64,000 bases of DNA from NCBI RefSeq assembly GCF_004217545.1, contig NZ_SHKY01000001.1, positions 4,588,001 to 4,652,000 of the forward strand, written 5' to 3'. Under the pieces are notes generated by a model. The model saw only the letters and a program-made list of their open reading frames with translations, had not been told where the DNA came from and searched no databases. This DNA is from Krasilnikovia cinnamomea. GTDB taxonomy: Bacteria > Actinomycetota > Actinomycetes > Mycobacteriales > Micromonosporaceae. The position numbers were made by a program, and so were the translations under genes. This document shows, in pieces, positions 8,463 through 16,342 of this stretch; the stretch's first letter is position 1, and every line of letters begins with the position of its first letter.

Positions 8463-9352
8463 CCGGCCACCTCCACCGGGGTGGGGCGCTCGGCGCGGGC
8501 CGCGTACTGCTCGGCGACCATGATGGCCGCGGAGTTGATGATGTCGAGGTTCCCGGCGTACGGCGGCAGGACGTCGCTGTGCGCGATGACCTGCAGGGCG
8601 ACGGTCACCCGGTCGCCGGTCACGGTGCAGGCGGTGATGTCGTAGCCGGGGGCGAACGTGCGCACCTGCTCGGCGACCTGCTCCGCGACCATGCGTACGG
8701 CCCCCGCGTCGGCGCCGGGGATCACGGCGTGCACGGCGGTCCGGAACGTCGCCGGGGGTACGGCCGGGCTGATGTTGAGGATCGCCTTGACGTCGCGGAC
8801 GCCGGAGAAGGCGGTGACGGCCTGCGCGGTGGTCGCCACGTACTCGTCGAGGTTCATCCGGGTCGCGCGGCCCGCGACCGTGCTGGCCACCGTGGAGACG
8901 ACCTCGAAGTACCGCACCGGGAACCGGGTGGCCAGCGCGCGGACGACGGGGACGCTGGCCTGCCCGCCGCAGCTGATCAGGTTGACGTTGCGCTCGCCCG
9001 CCCACACGCCGGTCACGGTGGGCACGACCATCTGCCCGATCTTGCTGGGGGTCAGGTCGATGACCAGGGTGCCCAGCGGTTCCAGCAGGGGCCAGTGTTC
9101 GCGGTGGGCGGCGGCGCTGGTGGCGTCGAACACGACGTCGAACGGCCGCTCGGCGGCCAGGACGGCGTGGATCCCGTCGGCCGTGGTGGGGTAGCCGAGG
9201 CGCGCGGCATGCCGCAGCCCCGCCGAGTCCGGGTTGCGCCCGGCGACCAGGCGGCAGTCCAACCAGGACGAACGGTCTATCTTGCTGACCAGGTCCTGAC
9301 CGATCTGCCCGGTCCCGATGACCGCGACGGTCAGCGGTGTGCAGGCTGTCAT
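8459..9352 (-). CDS. Acylating acetaldehyde dehydrogenase
   Basis: A 297-residue protein of the MhpF/DmpF family that interconverts an aldehyde plus CoA with acyl-CoA using NAD. Visible are the Rossmann loop VIGTGQIGQDL, the catalytic cysteine in LISCGGQAS (residue about 130) and the C-terminal NLDIINSAAI signature. Length matches the family (about 300). First gene of the minus-strand operon; AGGAAA sits just upstream of the ATG. It faces the plus-strand NRPS arm across a 726-bp gap. Partner of the following aldolase. Confidence 0.93.
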   Translation of the reverse strand: MTACTPLTVAVIGTGQIGQDLVSKIDRSSWLDCRLVAGRNPDSAGLRHAARLGYPTTADGIHAVLAAERPFDVVFDATSAAAHREHWPLLEPLGTLVIDLTPSKIGQMVVPTVTGVWAGERNVNLISCGGQASVPVVRALATRFPVRYFEVVSTVASTVAGRATRMNLDEYVATTAQAVTAFSGVRDVKAILNISPAVPPATFRTAVHAVIPGADAGAVRMVAEQVAEQVRTFAPGYDITACTVTGDRVTVALQVIAHSDVLPPYAGNLDIINSAAIMVAEQYAARAERPTPVEVAG

Positions 9353-9561
9353 GAACGTTTCCTAACCATTTTCGAGGTGCGCGTGGCCGCTGCCTGCGAC
9401 TCCCGGATCGCGGGTATGCCGAGGCAACCAACCGCGCTTGGGCGCGTATCGGTTATCGAGGGCCTCGCCCGGATGTCTGTCTATTCAGACTGTTTACGGG
9501 CGTGATCGAGCGCGGCGCTTGGCCGTGCGCGACCGTTCGCCGATCATCGGTTCACCCCGGC

Positions 9562-9576
9562 GTCCCGAATCGGGAC
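9562..9576. repeat. Inverted repeat GTCCCGA-a-TCGGGAC
   Basis: Perfect 7-bp arms separated by one base, about 210 bp upstream of the aldehyde dehydrogenase start and about 500 bp upstream of the N-hydroxylase. It could be a dimeric regulator site. A 7-bp palindrome can arise by chance in GC-rich DNA. Confidence 0.35.
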
Positions 9577-9665
9577 CCGAGGATGCGTGAGGTACGCGAA
9601 GAGCCCCCGTGAACGTGCAAGTTATCTAGTAGAAGTGCTGGTCAAGGCGGGTAAAAGCCCGCTGG

Positions 9666-9690
9666 CACGACCGTCGAGACACGACCGTCG
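9666..9690. repeat. Direct repeat CACGACCGTCG x2, 14-bp period
   Basis: Two identical 11-mers start at 9666 and 9680. SARP regulators bind direct repeats, usually with 11- or 22-bp spacing, so the 14-bp period is not canonical. Still, the pair sits in the shared promoter region of a cluster that encodes its own SARP. Confidence 0.35.
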
Positions 9691-10078
9691 GCAGCGGACC
9701 AGCGCCGACGCCCATCGACCGTACCAGATGCATCGGCGGTCTCGGCCGCCCCGTCGATGTCGCCTTTCTGTCGGGCCCTAATGGATATACAGCGCTGCCC
9801 GGATGTTTGTCCACCGTGTTCGGTGATCTATTCCGCTTGGATGCCCAACGTCGGAAGGATGCCGTTACCGCCGGAATTGGATAACTGTTCGCGGGGTCAT
9901 TTGGATGCCCATCGAAGAGGGCGGTCGAGGCTGTCCAGGCGAGCGTCCAACGGAAGTCCAGCCGGTTGTCCAGCACGCACTCCAACCCCGTGCCGAACAT
10001 GGAAAGCCGGGGGCCACCGCGTCGACTGACGGGCTGTGCCCGTCATCGCACGGTCGATTCAGTTGAAGGAGACCATTC

Positions 10079-11422
10079 GTGTACGACGTCCTTTGTGTCG
10101 GATTCGGACCTGCGAACATCGCGCTCGCCGTTGCGCTCGACGAACTGTGGCCGGCCGCCCGGGTCAAGTTCGTGGAACGCGAGCCCGCGCCGAGCTGGCA
10201 GCCGGCGATGATGCTCGACGGCGCCGACATCCAGAACCACCCGAGCCGCGACCTGGTCACACCGCGCAACCCGCGCAGCCGCTACACCTTCACCAACTAC
10301 CTGCACGAGCACGGCCGGCTGTTCAAGCACCTGAACCTGCCCAGCCACCACCCGCTGCGCAAGGAGTACGCCGGCTACGTCAAGTGGGTCGCCGAGACCG
10401 TGCCCGCCGACGTCGACTACGGCCAGAACGTCACCGCGATCCGGCTGGCCGAGGCCGACGCCTCGACCGGCGCGAAGCCGGTCGAGGTGCTCACCGCCGA
10501 CGGCCGCCGCTACCTCGGCCGCTCGGCCGTGGTCGCGCCCGGGCGCAGCCCGTACGTTCCGCCGGTGTTCGAGGCCCTGCCGTTCCCGCAGGCCGCGCAC
10601 ACCTCGCGGTTCCTGCCCGCCATCGCGGACCTGGACCGCGACTTCGCGGGCACCCTGGCCGTGGTGGGTGCCAGCCAGAGCGCCATCGAGGTGATCCTCG
10701 ACCTGATGGGCCGGTTCCCGGCCGCCCGCATCGTCAACGTGATGTCGGGCTACGGCTACCGGCTCAAGGACACCAGCCCGTTCTCCGAGGAGGTCTACTT
10801 CCCGGAGTTCGTCGACTACTACTACCGGGCCTCCGAGGACGGCAAGCAGCGGCTGCGTGACCTGCTGCGCCCCACCAACTACTCCGCCGCCGACCGCGAC
10901 GTCATCGACACCCTCTACCTGAAGATGTACGAGGACGAGCTGGACGGCCGGCAGCGGGTCACCATGCGCGGCAACCGGCTGATCACCGCGGCGCACCAGG
11001 ACGGCGCCGGGGTGACCCTGGACCTGACCGAGCGCATCACCGGCGAGCAGGAGCAGCTCACCGTCGACCGGGTGGTCCTCGCGACCGGCTACCGCGACCT
11101 GGGCACCAAGGGCCGCACCGAGCAGCTTCCGCCGCTGCTGCGGGAGGTCGCCGGCGTGCTGGCCGTCGACCCCGAGACCGGACTGTCGGTCGGCTTCGAC
11201 TACCGCGTGGAGAACAGCACGGCGGGCCGGGGCGCGCCGCCGATCTACATCAACGGCCTGTGCGAGTCCACCCACGGCCTCGGCGACGCCGGCTCGTTCA
11301 GCCTGCTCGCGCTGCGTTCCCAGGCCATCGTGGACAGCCTTCGCCAGCGCCTTTCCGCACCCGAGGGCGCGACGCCCGCCACCGACCTGGTCGGTGCCGC
11401 GAGCCTCGCCGCGACCCGATAG
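10079..11422 (+). CDS. Flavin-dependent amine N-monooxygenase (Lys/Orn N-hydroxylase family)
   Basis: A 447-residue class B flavin monooxygenase of the PvdA/IucD type that N-hydroxylates the side-chain amine of a free amino acid. It has the FAD loop GFGPAN at residues 6-11 (family usually GxGPxN), an NADPH loop VVGASQSA near 195, the DTSPFSEEVYFPEFVDYYY block typical of the family and the C-terminal ATGYR motif. The GTG start has GAAGGAG at 7 nt. The diaminobutyrate aminotransferase gene follows after a 14-nt gap, so 2,4-diaminobutyrate is a stronger substrate guess than ornithine or lysine. That is context inference only. Product: an N-hydroxy-amino acid, either a hydroxamate precursor or an entry to N-N or N-O chemistry. 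Confidence 0.9.
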   Translation: MYDVLCVGFGPANIALAVALDELWPAARVKFVEREPAPSWQPAMMLDGADIQNHPSRDLVTPRNPRSRYTFTNYLHEHGRLFKHLNLPSHHPLRKEYAGYVKWVAETVPADVDYGQNVTAIRLAEADASTGAKPVEVLTADGRRYLGRSAVVAPGRSPYVPPVFEALPFPQAAHTSRFLPAIADLDRDFAGTLAVVGASQSAIEVILDLMGRFPAARIVNVMSGYGYRLKDTSPFSEEVYFPEFVDYYYRASEDGKQRLRDLLRPTNYSAADRDVIDTLYLKMYEDELDGRQRVTMRGNRLITAAHQDGAGVTLDLTERITGEQEQLTVDRVVLATGYRDLGTKGRTEQLPPLLREVAGVLAVDPETGLSVGFDYRVENSTAGRGAPPIYINGLCESTHGLGDAGSFSLLALRSQAIVDSLRQRLSAPEGATPATDLVGAASLAATR

Positions 11423-11436
11423 AGGAGACCCCTGAC

Positions 11437-12816
11437 ATGCAGACCTTGGAAGCGACCGCGGTCGCGCCCGCCGTCGACCTCGGCGAGCCCGGACCGATCG
11501 GCCGGGAGCTGCTGGACCACCAGTCCAGGACCGAGTCCAACGCCCGCACCTACCCGCGCCGGCTGCCGATCGCCATCGGCGAGGCGTCCGGCTCGTACAT
11601 CACCGACGTCGACGGCCGGCGCTACATCGACTTCCTCACCGGCGCCGGGGTGCTGGCGCTGGGCCACAACCACCCCGACCTGATCACGGCGGTCCAGGGC
11701 CAGCTCACCAAGCTCACCCACGGCCTGGACATGCCCACCCCGGTCCGGGAGGAGTTCAAGCGCCGCCAGCTCGGCATGCTGCCCGAGTCGATGCGCGACT
11801 CGATGAAGATGCACTTCTGCGGCCCGACCGGCGCCGACGGCGTCGAGGCGGCCATCAAGCTATGCAAGAAGGCCACCGGCCGGGGCAACGTCATCGCGTT
11901 CCAGGGCTCGTACCACGGCTCCACGCACGCGGCGATGTCGCTGACCTCGGAGACCGCGCCCAAGACCGGTCTGACGAACCTGCTGCCCGGCGTCCACTTC
12001 GCACCGTACGGCTACTGCCACCGGTGCCCGCTGAGCCTGACGCCGGACACCTGCGTCACCAACTGCGCCGAGTTCCTGGCGAACACGCTCAACGACACGC
12101 ACGGCGGCATCCAGAAGCCCGCCGCGATCATCATGGAGCTGGTCCAGGGCGAGGGCGGGTCGATCCCCGCGCCGGTGCCGTTCGTGCGGCGCATCGCGGA
12201 GCTGGCCAAGAGCCTGGACATCCCGCTGATCGTCGACGAGGTGCAGACCGGCTGCGGCCGTACCGGCACCTGGTTCTCGTTCGAGCAGTACGGCATCGAG
12301 CCGGACGTGATCGTGGCCTCCAAGGGCCTGTCCGGGATGGGCCTGCCCGTCTCGGTGATCATGTACCACGAGCGGCTGGACGTGTGGACGCCCGGCAGCC
12401 ACATCGGCACCTTCCGGGGCAACAACCTGGCCTTCGCCAGCGCCAACGCGTACCTGGACGTGCTCGCCCGCGACAACCTGCTGGCCCACGTCCGCGAGCG
12501 CAGCGCGCAGCTGATGGCGGGGCTGCGGCAGATCCAGATCGACACCACGCTGGTCAGCGACGTCCGCGGCCGGGGCCTGATGCTGGGCATGGAGATGTCC
12601 GGCCGGGGTACGGCCGGCGCGTCCGAGGTGGCCTCCCGGTTCCAGCGGGAGGCGCTGCGGCGCGGGCTGATCGTCGAGATCGGCGGCCGGGAGGACTGCG
12701 TGGTGCGGCTGCTGCCCGCCCTCAACGTCCCCGCCGAGACCGTCGACGAGGCCCTCGCCGTCATGCGCGACGCCGCCCGCGCCGTGCAGGACGATCTCAC
12801 CGGGGCGGTGGCGTGA
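11437..12816 (+). CDS. Diaminobutyrate-2-oxoglutarate-type class III aminotransferase
   Basis: A 459-residue class III PLP aminotransferase. Signatures are the N-terminal ESNARTYPRRLPIAIGEASG, FLTGAGVLALGHNHP, the substrate/phosphate loop FCGPTGADGVEAAIKLCKKATG, VDEVQTGCGRTGTWFSFEQYGIEPD, and the PLP lysine in ASKGLSG. This matches EctB/Dat enzymes that transfer an amino group from glutamate to aspartate-semialdehyde, giving L-2,4-diaminobutyrate. GAGGAG precedes the ATG. Its aspartate-family substrate fits the aspartate kinase two genes downstream; no semialdehyde dehydrogenase or ectoine synthase genes are present, so the ectoine pathway is excluded here. Confidence 0.9.
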   Translation: MQTLEATAVAPAVDLGEPGPIGRELLDHQSRTESNARTYPRRLPIAIGEASGSYITDVDGRRYIDFLTGAGVLALGHNHPDLITAVQGQLTKLTHGLDMPTPVREEFKRRQLGMLPESMRDSMKMHFCGPTGADGVEAAIKLCKKATGRGNVIAFQGSYHGSTHAAMSLTSETAPKTGLTNLLPGVHFAPYGYCHRCPLSLTPDTCVTNCAEFLANTLNDTHGGIQKPAAIIMELVQGEGGSIPAPVPFVRRIAELAKSLDIPLIVDEVQTGCGRTGTWFSFEQYGIEPDVIVASKGLSGMGLPVSVIMYHERLDVWTPGSHIGTFRGNNLAFASANAYLDVLARDNLLAHVRERSAQLMAGLRQIQIDTTLVSDVRGRGLMLGMEMSGRGTAGASEVASRFQREALRRGLIVEIGGREDCVVRLLPALNVPAETVDEALAVMRDAARAVQDDLTGAVA

Positions 12817-13658
12817 TGACCGCGGCCCTCACCCACCGGGACACCGGCCTGCTCACGGCGGAGCCGCGGCGCACCCCGCGGATCGGGATCATCAACCTGA
12901 TGCCGCAGGCCCAGCAGTACGAGCAGTGGCTGCTGCCGCAGCTGTCGGCGGCGCGCCCGTTCGAGCCGGTGTGGATCCGGCTCAACGAGCGCAAGTTCTC
13001 CCTCGACGACCCCGCTCACATCGCCGCCCAGTACGTCCGGCACGCCGACGCCGTCGCCCACGCGCCCCTGGACGCCCTGATCGTCACCGGCGCGGCCGTG
13101 GAGCACCTGCCCTACGAGGAGGTGCGGTTCCTGCCGGAGCTGGCCCCGATCGTGCAGCGCACCGCCGAGGCGGGCACGCCCGTGCTCGGTCTGTGCTGGG
13201 GCGCCCTGGCCGTGGCCCACATCCTGTACGGGCTGCCCAAGCAGACGTACCCGGTGAAGGTCTCCGGCATCTACGAGACCGACCGGCTGGTGGACGACGG
13301 GCCCATCGCCGCCGTCCTCGACGACCGGTTCTGGTCCACGCACAGCCGCTTCGCCGGGTTCGACGACGACGCGCTCGACGCGAGCGGCACCGTGCGGGCG
13401 GTGGCCCGTTCCGCCGAGGCGGGCACGGTCATCGCCGAGTCCCACGACCACGGCGTGGTCATGCACATCGGCCACCCCGAGTACGCGGGCGGCCGGCTGG
13501 CCGACGAATACCACCGCGACCTGGGCGCGGGCCTGCCCGACGTGCGCCCACCGGCCAACGTCGACCTGACCCAGCCGGTCAACCTCTGGCGCAGCCACAG
13601 CCTGATCTTCTTCGCCAGCTGGGTGCGCCTGGTCCACCAGCGGATGGCCGCCCGATGA
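12816..13658 (+). CDS. Homoserine O-acyltransferase (MetA/HTS)-like protein
   Basis: A 280-residue protein of the GATase1-like homoserine transsuccinylase family. It keeps IGIINLMPQAQQYEQW at the N-terminus, LIVTGAAVEHLPYEEV, the nucleophile Cys in GLCWGA (residue about 127), the STHSRF motif and the catalytic His of MHIGHPEY. The family moves an acyl group from acyl-CoA to homoserine oxygen. Actinobacteria normally use the unrelated MetX for methionine, and this copy is translationally coupled between an aminotransferase and an aspartate kinase (ATG overlaps the previous stop), so a dedicated biosynthetic role is likely. Candidate acceptors are homoserine or the hydroxylamine made by the neighbouring monooxygenase. 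Confidence 0.85.
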   Translation: MTAALTHRDTGLLTAEPRRTPRIGIINLMPQAQQYEQWLLPQLSAARPFEPVWIRLNERKFSLDDPAHIAAQYVRHADAVAHAPLDALIVTGAAVEHLPYEEVRFLPELAPIVQRTAEAGTPVLGLCWGALAVAHILYGLPKQTYPVKVSGIYETDRLVDDGPIAAVLDDRFWSTHSRFAGFDDDALDASGTVRAVARSAEAGTVIAESHDHGVVMHIGHPEYAGGRLADEYHRDLGAGLPDVRPPANVDLTQPVNLWRSHSLIFFASWVRLVHQRMAAR

Positions 13659-14950
13659 GCACCGCACTGGTATCCGCGGTGATGGCACCCGCCCCGCTGG
13701 CGGCCGCGCCGAGCGTGCCGCGGCGGGTGGTGTGGAAGTTCGGCGGCAGCTCCGTCGCCGACCCGGAGAAGCTGCGGGCCGTGGCCCGGCGCCTGGTCGC
13801 TGCGCACCGGCAGGGCGTCCAGGTCGTCGCGGTGCTGTCGGCCATGGGCGACACCACCGACGACCTGGTGCGGCTGGCGTACGAGATGGCCGCCCGGCCG
13901 CAGTCGCGGGAGCTGGACGCCCTGCTGTCGGTCGGCGAGTCGATGTCCTGCGCGCTGACCGCGATGGCCGTGCACGAGCTGGGGGAGCGGGCCATCTCCT
14001 TCAACGGCCTGCAGGCCGGGTTCCGCACCGACGACGCGCACGGTAACGCCAGCCTGTGGCAGATGGACCCGCGCCGGGTGGTGCAGGCCCTCGACGACGG
14101 ACTGATCGTGCTGGTCACCGGCTATCAGGGGATGTCGGCCGGCGGGGACGTCACCACGCTGGGCCGGGGCGGCTCCGACGCCTCGGCGATCGCGCTGGCC
14201 GCGGCGCTGGGCCTGCGGCAGTGCGACATCTTCACCGACGTCACCGGGGTGTTCACCGCCGACCCCCGGGTCGTGCCCGGCGCCCGGCAGCTCGACAGCC
14301 TCGGCCACGAGGAGATGCTCCAGCTCGCCGAGGCCGGCGCCCAGGTACTGCAGACACGCGCGGTGGAACTCGCCGCCGCGCACCAGGTCGACATACACGT
14401 GCGCTCCACCTTCACCACGACGGAGGGCACCTGGATTAGAAGGGTTGCGACGGTGTTCGAGCAGGCGAGGATCACGGGGGTGGCGCACCGGCGCCGGGAT
14501 CCGGTCTACACGGTGCGGGGCCTGTCCCCGGCGACCGTCTCGGGGGCGCTGGCTCGACGGGGGTCCGCCGTGGGTTCCATCATCCCGGACACCGACCGGC
14601 TGCGGTTCACCGCGCCCGGCTCGGAGGTGCCGGACGTCGTCGCGGCGCTGGCCGACGCGGGCGTGTCGGTCGACGTCCGCGACGACCTCGGCAGTGTCAG
14701 CGTGGTCTGCCCGGCGGTCGGCAACCGTCCGGAGATCAGCGCCCGGATGCTGGCCGCGCTGGAGCGCGGCGGCATCGAGCCGCAACTGGTCACCAGTACG
14801 CCCGGCCGGGTCTCGGCCCACGTCGGGATGGACCTGGTGGACCGTGCCGCGACGCTGCTGCACGACGAGTTCGGCCTGGACGCCGCGCCCGCAGCACCGG
14901 TCGAGCCCGCGGCACCGGCCGAGCTGGCCGCCGCCGGGGAACGGGGCTGA
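13655..14950 (+). CDS. Aspartate kinase
   Basis: A 431-residue amino acid kinase. It shows the N-terminal VWKFGGSSVADPEKL, SVGESMS, FTDVTGVFTADPRVV and LAEAGAQVLQTRAVE blocks, followed by C-terminal ACT-type regulatory repeats (about 275-415). It phosphorylates aspartate, the first step to aspartate-semialdehyde, homoserine and diaminobutyrate. A cluster-borne copy commonly bypasses feedback control of the housekeeping enzyme; whether this one is desensitised cannot be read by eye. ATG overlaps the MetA-like stop. The last 25 residues are an Ala/Pro-rich tail. Confidence 0.92.
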   Translation: MSTALVSAVMAPAPLAAAPSVPRRVVWKFGGSSVADPEKLRAVARRLVAAHRQGVQVVAVLSAMGDTTDDLVRLAYEMAARPQSRELDALLSVGESMSCALTAMAVHELGERAISFNGLQAGFRTDDAHGNASLWQMDPRRVVQALDDGLIVLVTGYQGMSAGGDVTTLGRGGSDASAIALAAALGLRQCDIFTDVTGVFTADPRVVPGARQLDSLGHEEMLQLAEAGAQVLQTRAVELAAAHQVDIHVRSTFTTTEGTWIRRVATVFEQARITGVAHRRRDPVYTVRGLSPATVSGALARRGSAVGSIIPDTDRLRFTAPGSEVPDVVAALADAGVSVDVRDDLGSVSVVCPAVGNRPEISARMLAALERGGIEPQLVTSTPGRVSAHVGMDLVDRAATLLHDEFGLDAAPAAPVEPAAPAELAAAGERG

Positions 14951-14955
14951 CAGCG

Positions 14956-16272
14956 GTGACCGCCGCCGACACACCCGCGCCGCCGACCACGACGGTCTGG
15001 CGTAACCCGGACTTCGTGAAGGTCTGGGGTGGTGAGACCGTCTCGCTGCTCGGCTCCCAGGTCACCGACCTGGCGCTGCCGCTGGTCGCGATCCTCACCC
15101 TGCACGCCAGCGCGTTCGAGGTGGGCCTGCTCAACGTGGCCCGCTACGCCCCGTTCGTGCTGCTGTCGCTGTTCGCGGGGGTGTGGTTCGACCGGCGCCG
15201 GCGGCGGCCCACCCTGATCGTCGTCAACCTGGGCCGGGCCGTACTGATCGGCCTGGTCCCGGTGGCGAGCCTGCTGCACGTGCTGTCGATCCCGTGGCTG
15301 TACGCGATCGCGTTCGGGGCCGGGATCCTGACCGTGCTGTTCGACGTCGGCATCCTGTCGTACGTGCCGGGGCTGGTGGAGCGCCGCCACCTCGGCGAGG
15401 CCAACAGCAAGATCGCCGCCAGCTACTCGGTCGCCGGGATCGCCGGTCCCGGCGTGGCCGGTTTCCTGGTCGGGGTGCTGACCGCGCCGGTCGCGCTGGC
15501 CATCGACGCGGTCTCGTTCCTGGCCTCGGCGGCCGCGTTGACCAGCATCCGCAAGCCGGAGGCGGCGCCCGCGGCACCGGCGGAACGCACGTCCGTGCGC
15601 GCCTCCATCGCCGAGGGGCTGCGGGCCGTCTTCGGCAACCCGATCCTCAAGCACCTGGCCACCCAGTCGGCGACGTTCAACCTGTTCCAGAACGTCGTGA
15701 TCACGGTGCTGCTGGTGTACCTGGTCCGGGTGCTCGGCGTCGGCCCCAGCCCGCTGGGCCTGGTGGTCAGCGCCGGGTCCGTCGGCGCGCTGGTGGGCGC
15801 GCTGACCGCGAACCGGATCCGGACCGCCATCGGCATCGGCGCGACGCTGCGCTGGTCGACCGTGCTGGCCTGCGTGTCGCCCCTGCTGTTGCTGGTGCCC
15901 CGCGATTCGGGGCCGGTGTCGCTGGTGCTGCTGGGTGCCTCCCTGGCGATCCTCGGCGCGAACCTGGCCATCTTCAACGTCAACGCGTTGACGCTGCGCC
16001 AGTCGGTGACGCCGGACCGCCTGCTCGGCCGCATGAACGCGAGCTACCGCCTGCTGCTGTTCGGCACGGTCCCGCTCGGCGCGTTCCTCGGCGGGTCCCT
16101 GGCCGGGCTGTTCGGCGCGCGGGCCGCGCTGGTGGTCGGGGTGCTCGGGGTCGCCTCCGCGCTGGCCTGGCTGCTGTTCTCGCCGGTGTTCCGGCTCACC
16201 GCGATTCCCGACCACCCCGCCGATCCGGAGGCCGGCACGGCCGCTCTCTCCGGGGCGGCCACGAATGACTGA
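14956..16272 (+). CDS. MFS exporter (EntS-like)
   Basis: A 438-residue membrane protein with about 12 hydrophobic segments. It shows the loop 2-3 motif FDRRRRRPTLI and the family feature VWRNPDFVKVWGGETVSLLGSQV at the N-terminus, typical of the MFS_3/EntS group that exports siderophores and macrolides. GTG start 5 nt after the aspartate kinase stop. Likely exports the NRPS product or confers self-resistance. Confidence 0.9.
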   Translation: MTAADTPAPPTTTVWRNPDFVKVWGGETVSLLGSQVTDLALPLVAILTLHASAFEVGLLNVARYAPFVLLSLFAGVWFDRRRRRPTLIVVNLGRAVLIGLVPVASLLHVLSIPWLYAIAFGAGILTVLFDVGILSYVPGLVERRHLGEANSKIAASYSVAGIAGPGVAGFLVGVLTAPVALAIDAVSFLASAAALTSIRKPEAAPAAPAERTSVRASIAEGLRAVFGNPILKHLATQSATFNLFQNVVITVLLVYLVRVLGVGPSPLGLVVSAGSVGALVGALTANRIRTAIGIGATLRWSTVLACVSPLLLLVPRDSGPVSLVLLGASLAILGANLAIFNVNALTLRQSVTPDRLLGRMNASYRLLLFGTVPLGAFLGGSLAGLFGARAALVVGVLGVASALAWLLFSPVFRLTAIPDHPADPEAGTAALSGAATND

Positions 16273-16342
16273 AACACCCGTCGGCCATGACAGGGCTGAC
16301 ATGACATGGCTGATCGATATGGAAGGAACTGGGTGACGCGGC

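Larger units (their letters stand above)
9353..10078. promoter_or_regulatory. Divergent intergenic region between the two biosynthetic arms
   Basis: No convincing gene lies in these 726 bases. It must hold the promoters of the minus-strand operon and the plus-strand NRPS arm. Visible elements are an inverted repeat GTCCCGA-a-TCGGGAC (9562-9576), a direct repeat of CACGACCGTCG with a 14-bp period (9666-9690), and locally AT-richer stretches near 9620 and 9780-9890. I see no match to the actinobacterial DmdR/IdeR iron box (TTAGGnTAGGCTAACCTAA), which weakens a classical iron-repressed siderophore model. Confidence 0.6.

Noticed and set aside
9353..10078. Short open frames in the divergent gap (for example around 9626-10269 minus)
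   Set aside because: No ribosome sites, skewed composition and no motif; they overlap the start of the N-hydroxylase gene.
11437..14950. Ectoine biosynthesis locus
   Set aside because: The EctB-like aminotransferase and the aspartate kinase gene suggest it, but ectA and ectC are absent and an N-hydroxylase and a MetA-like gene are present instead.
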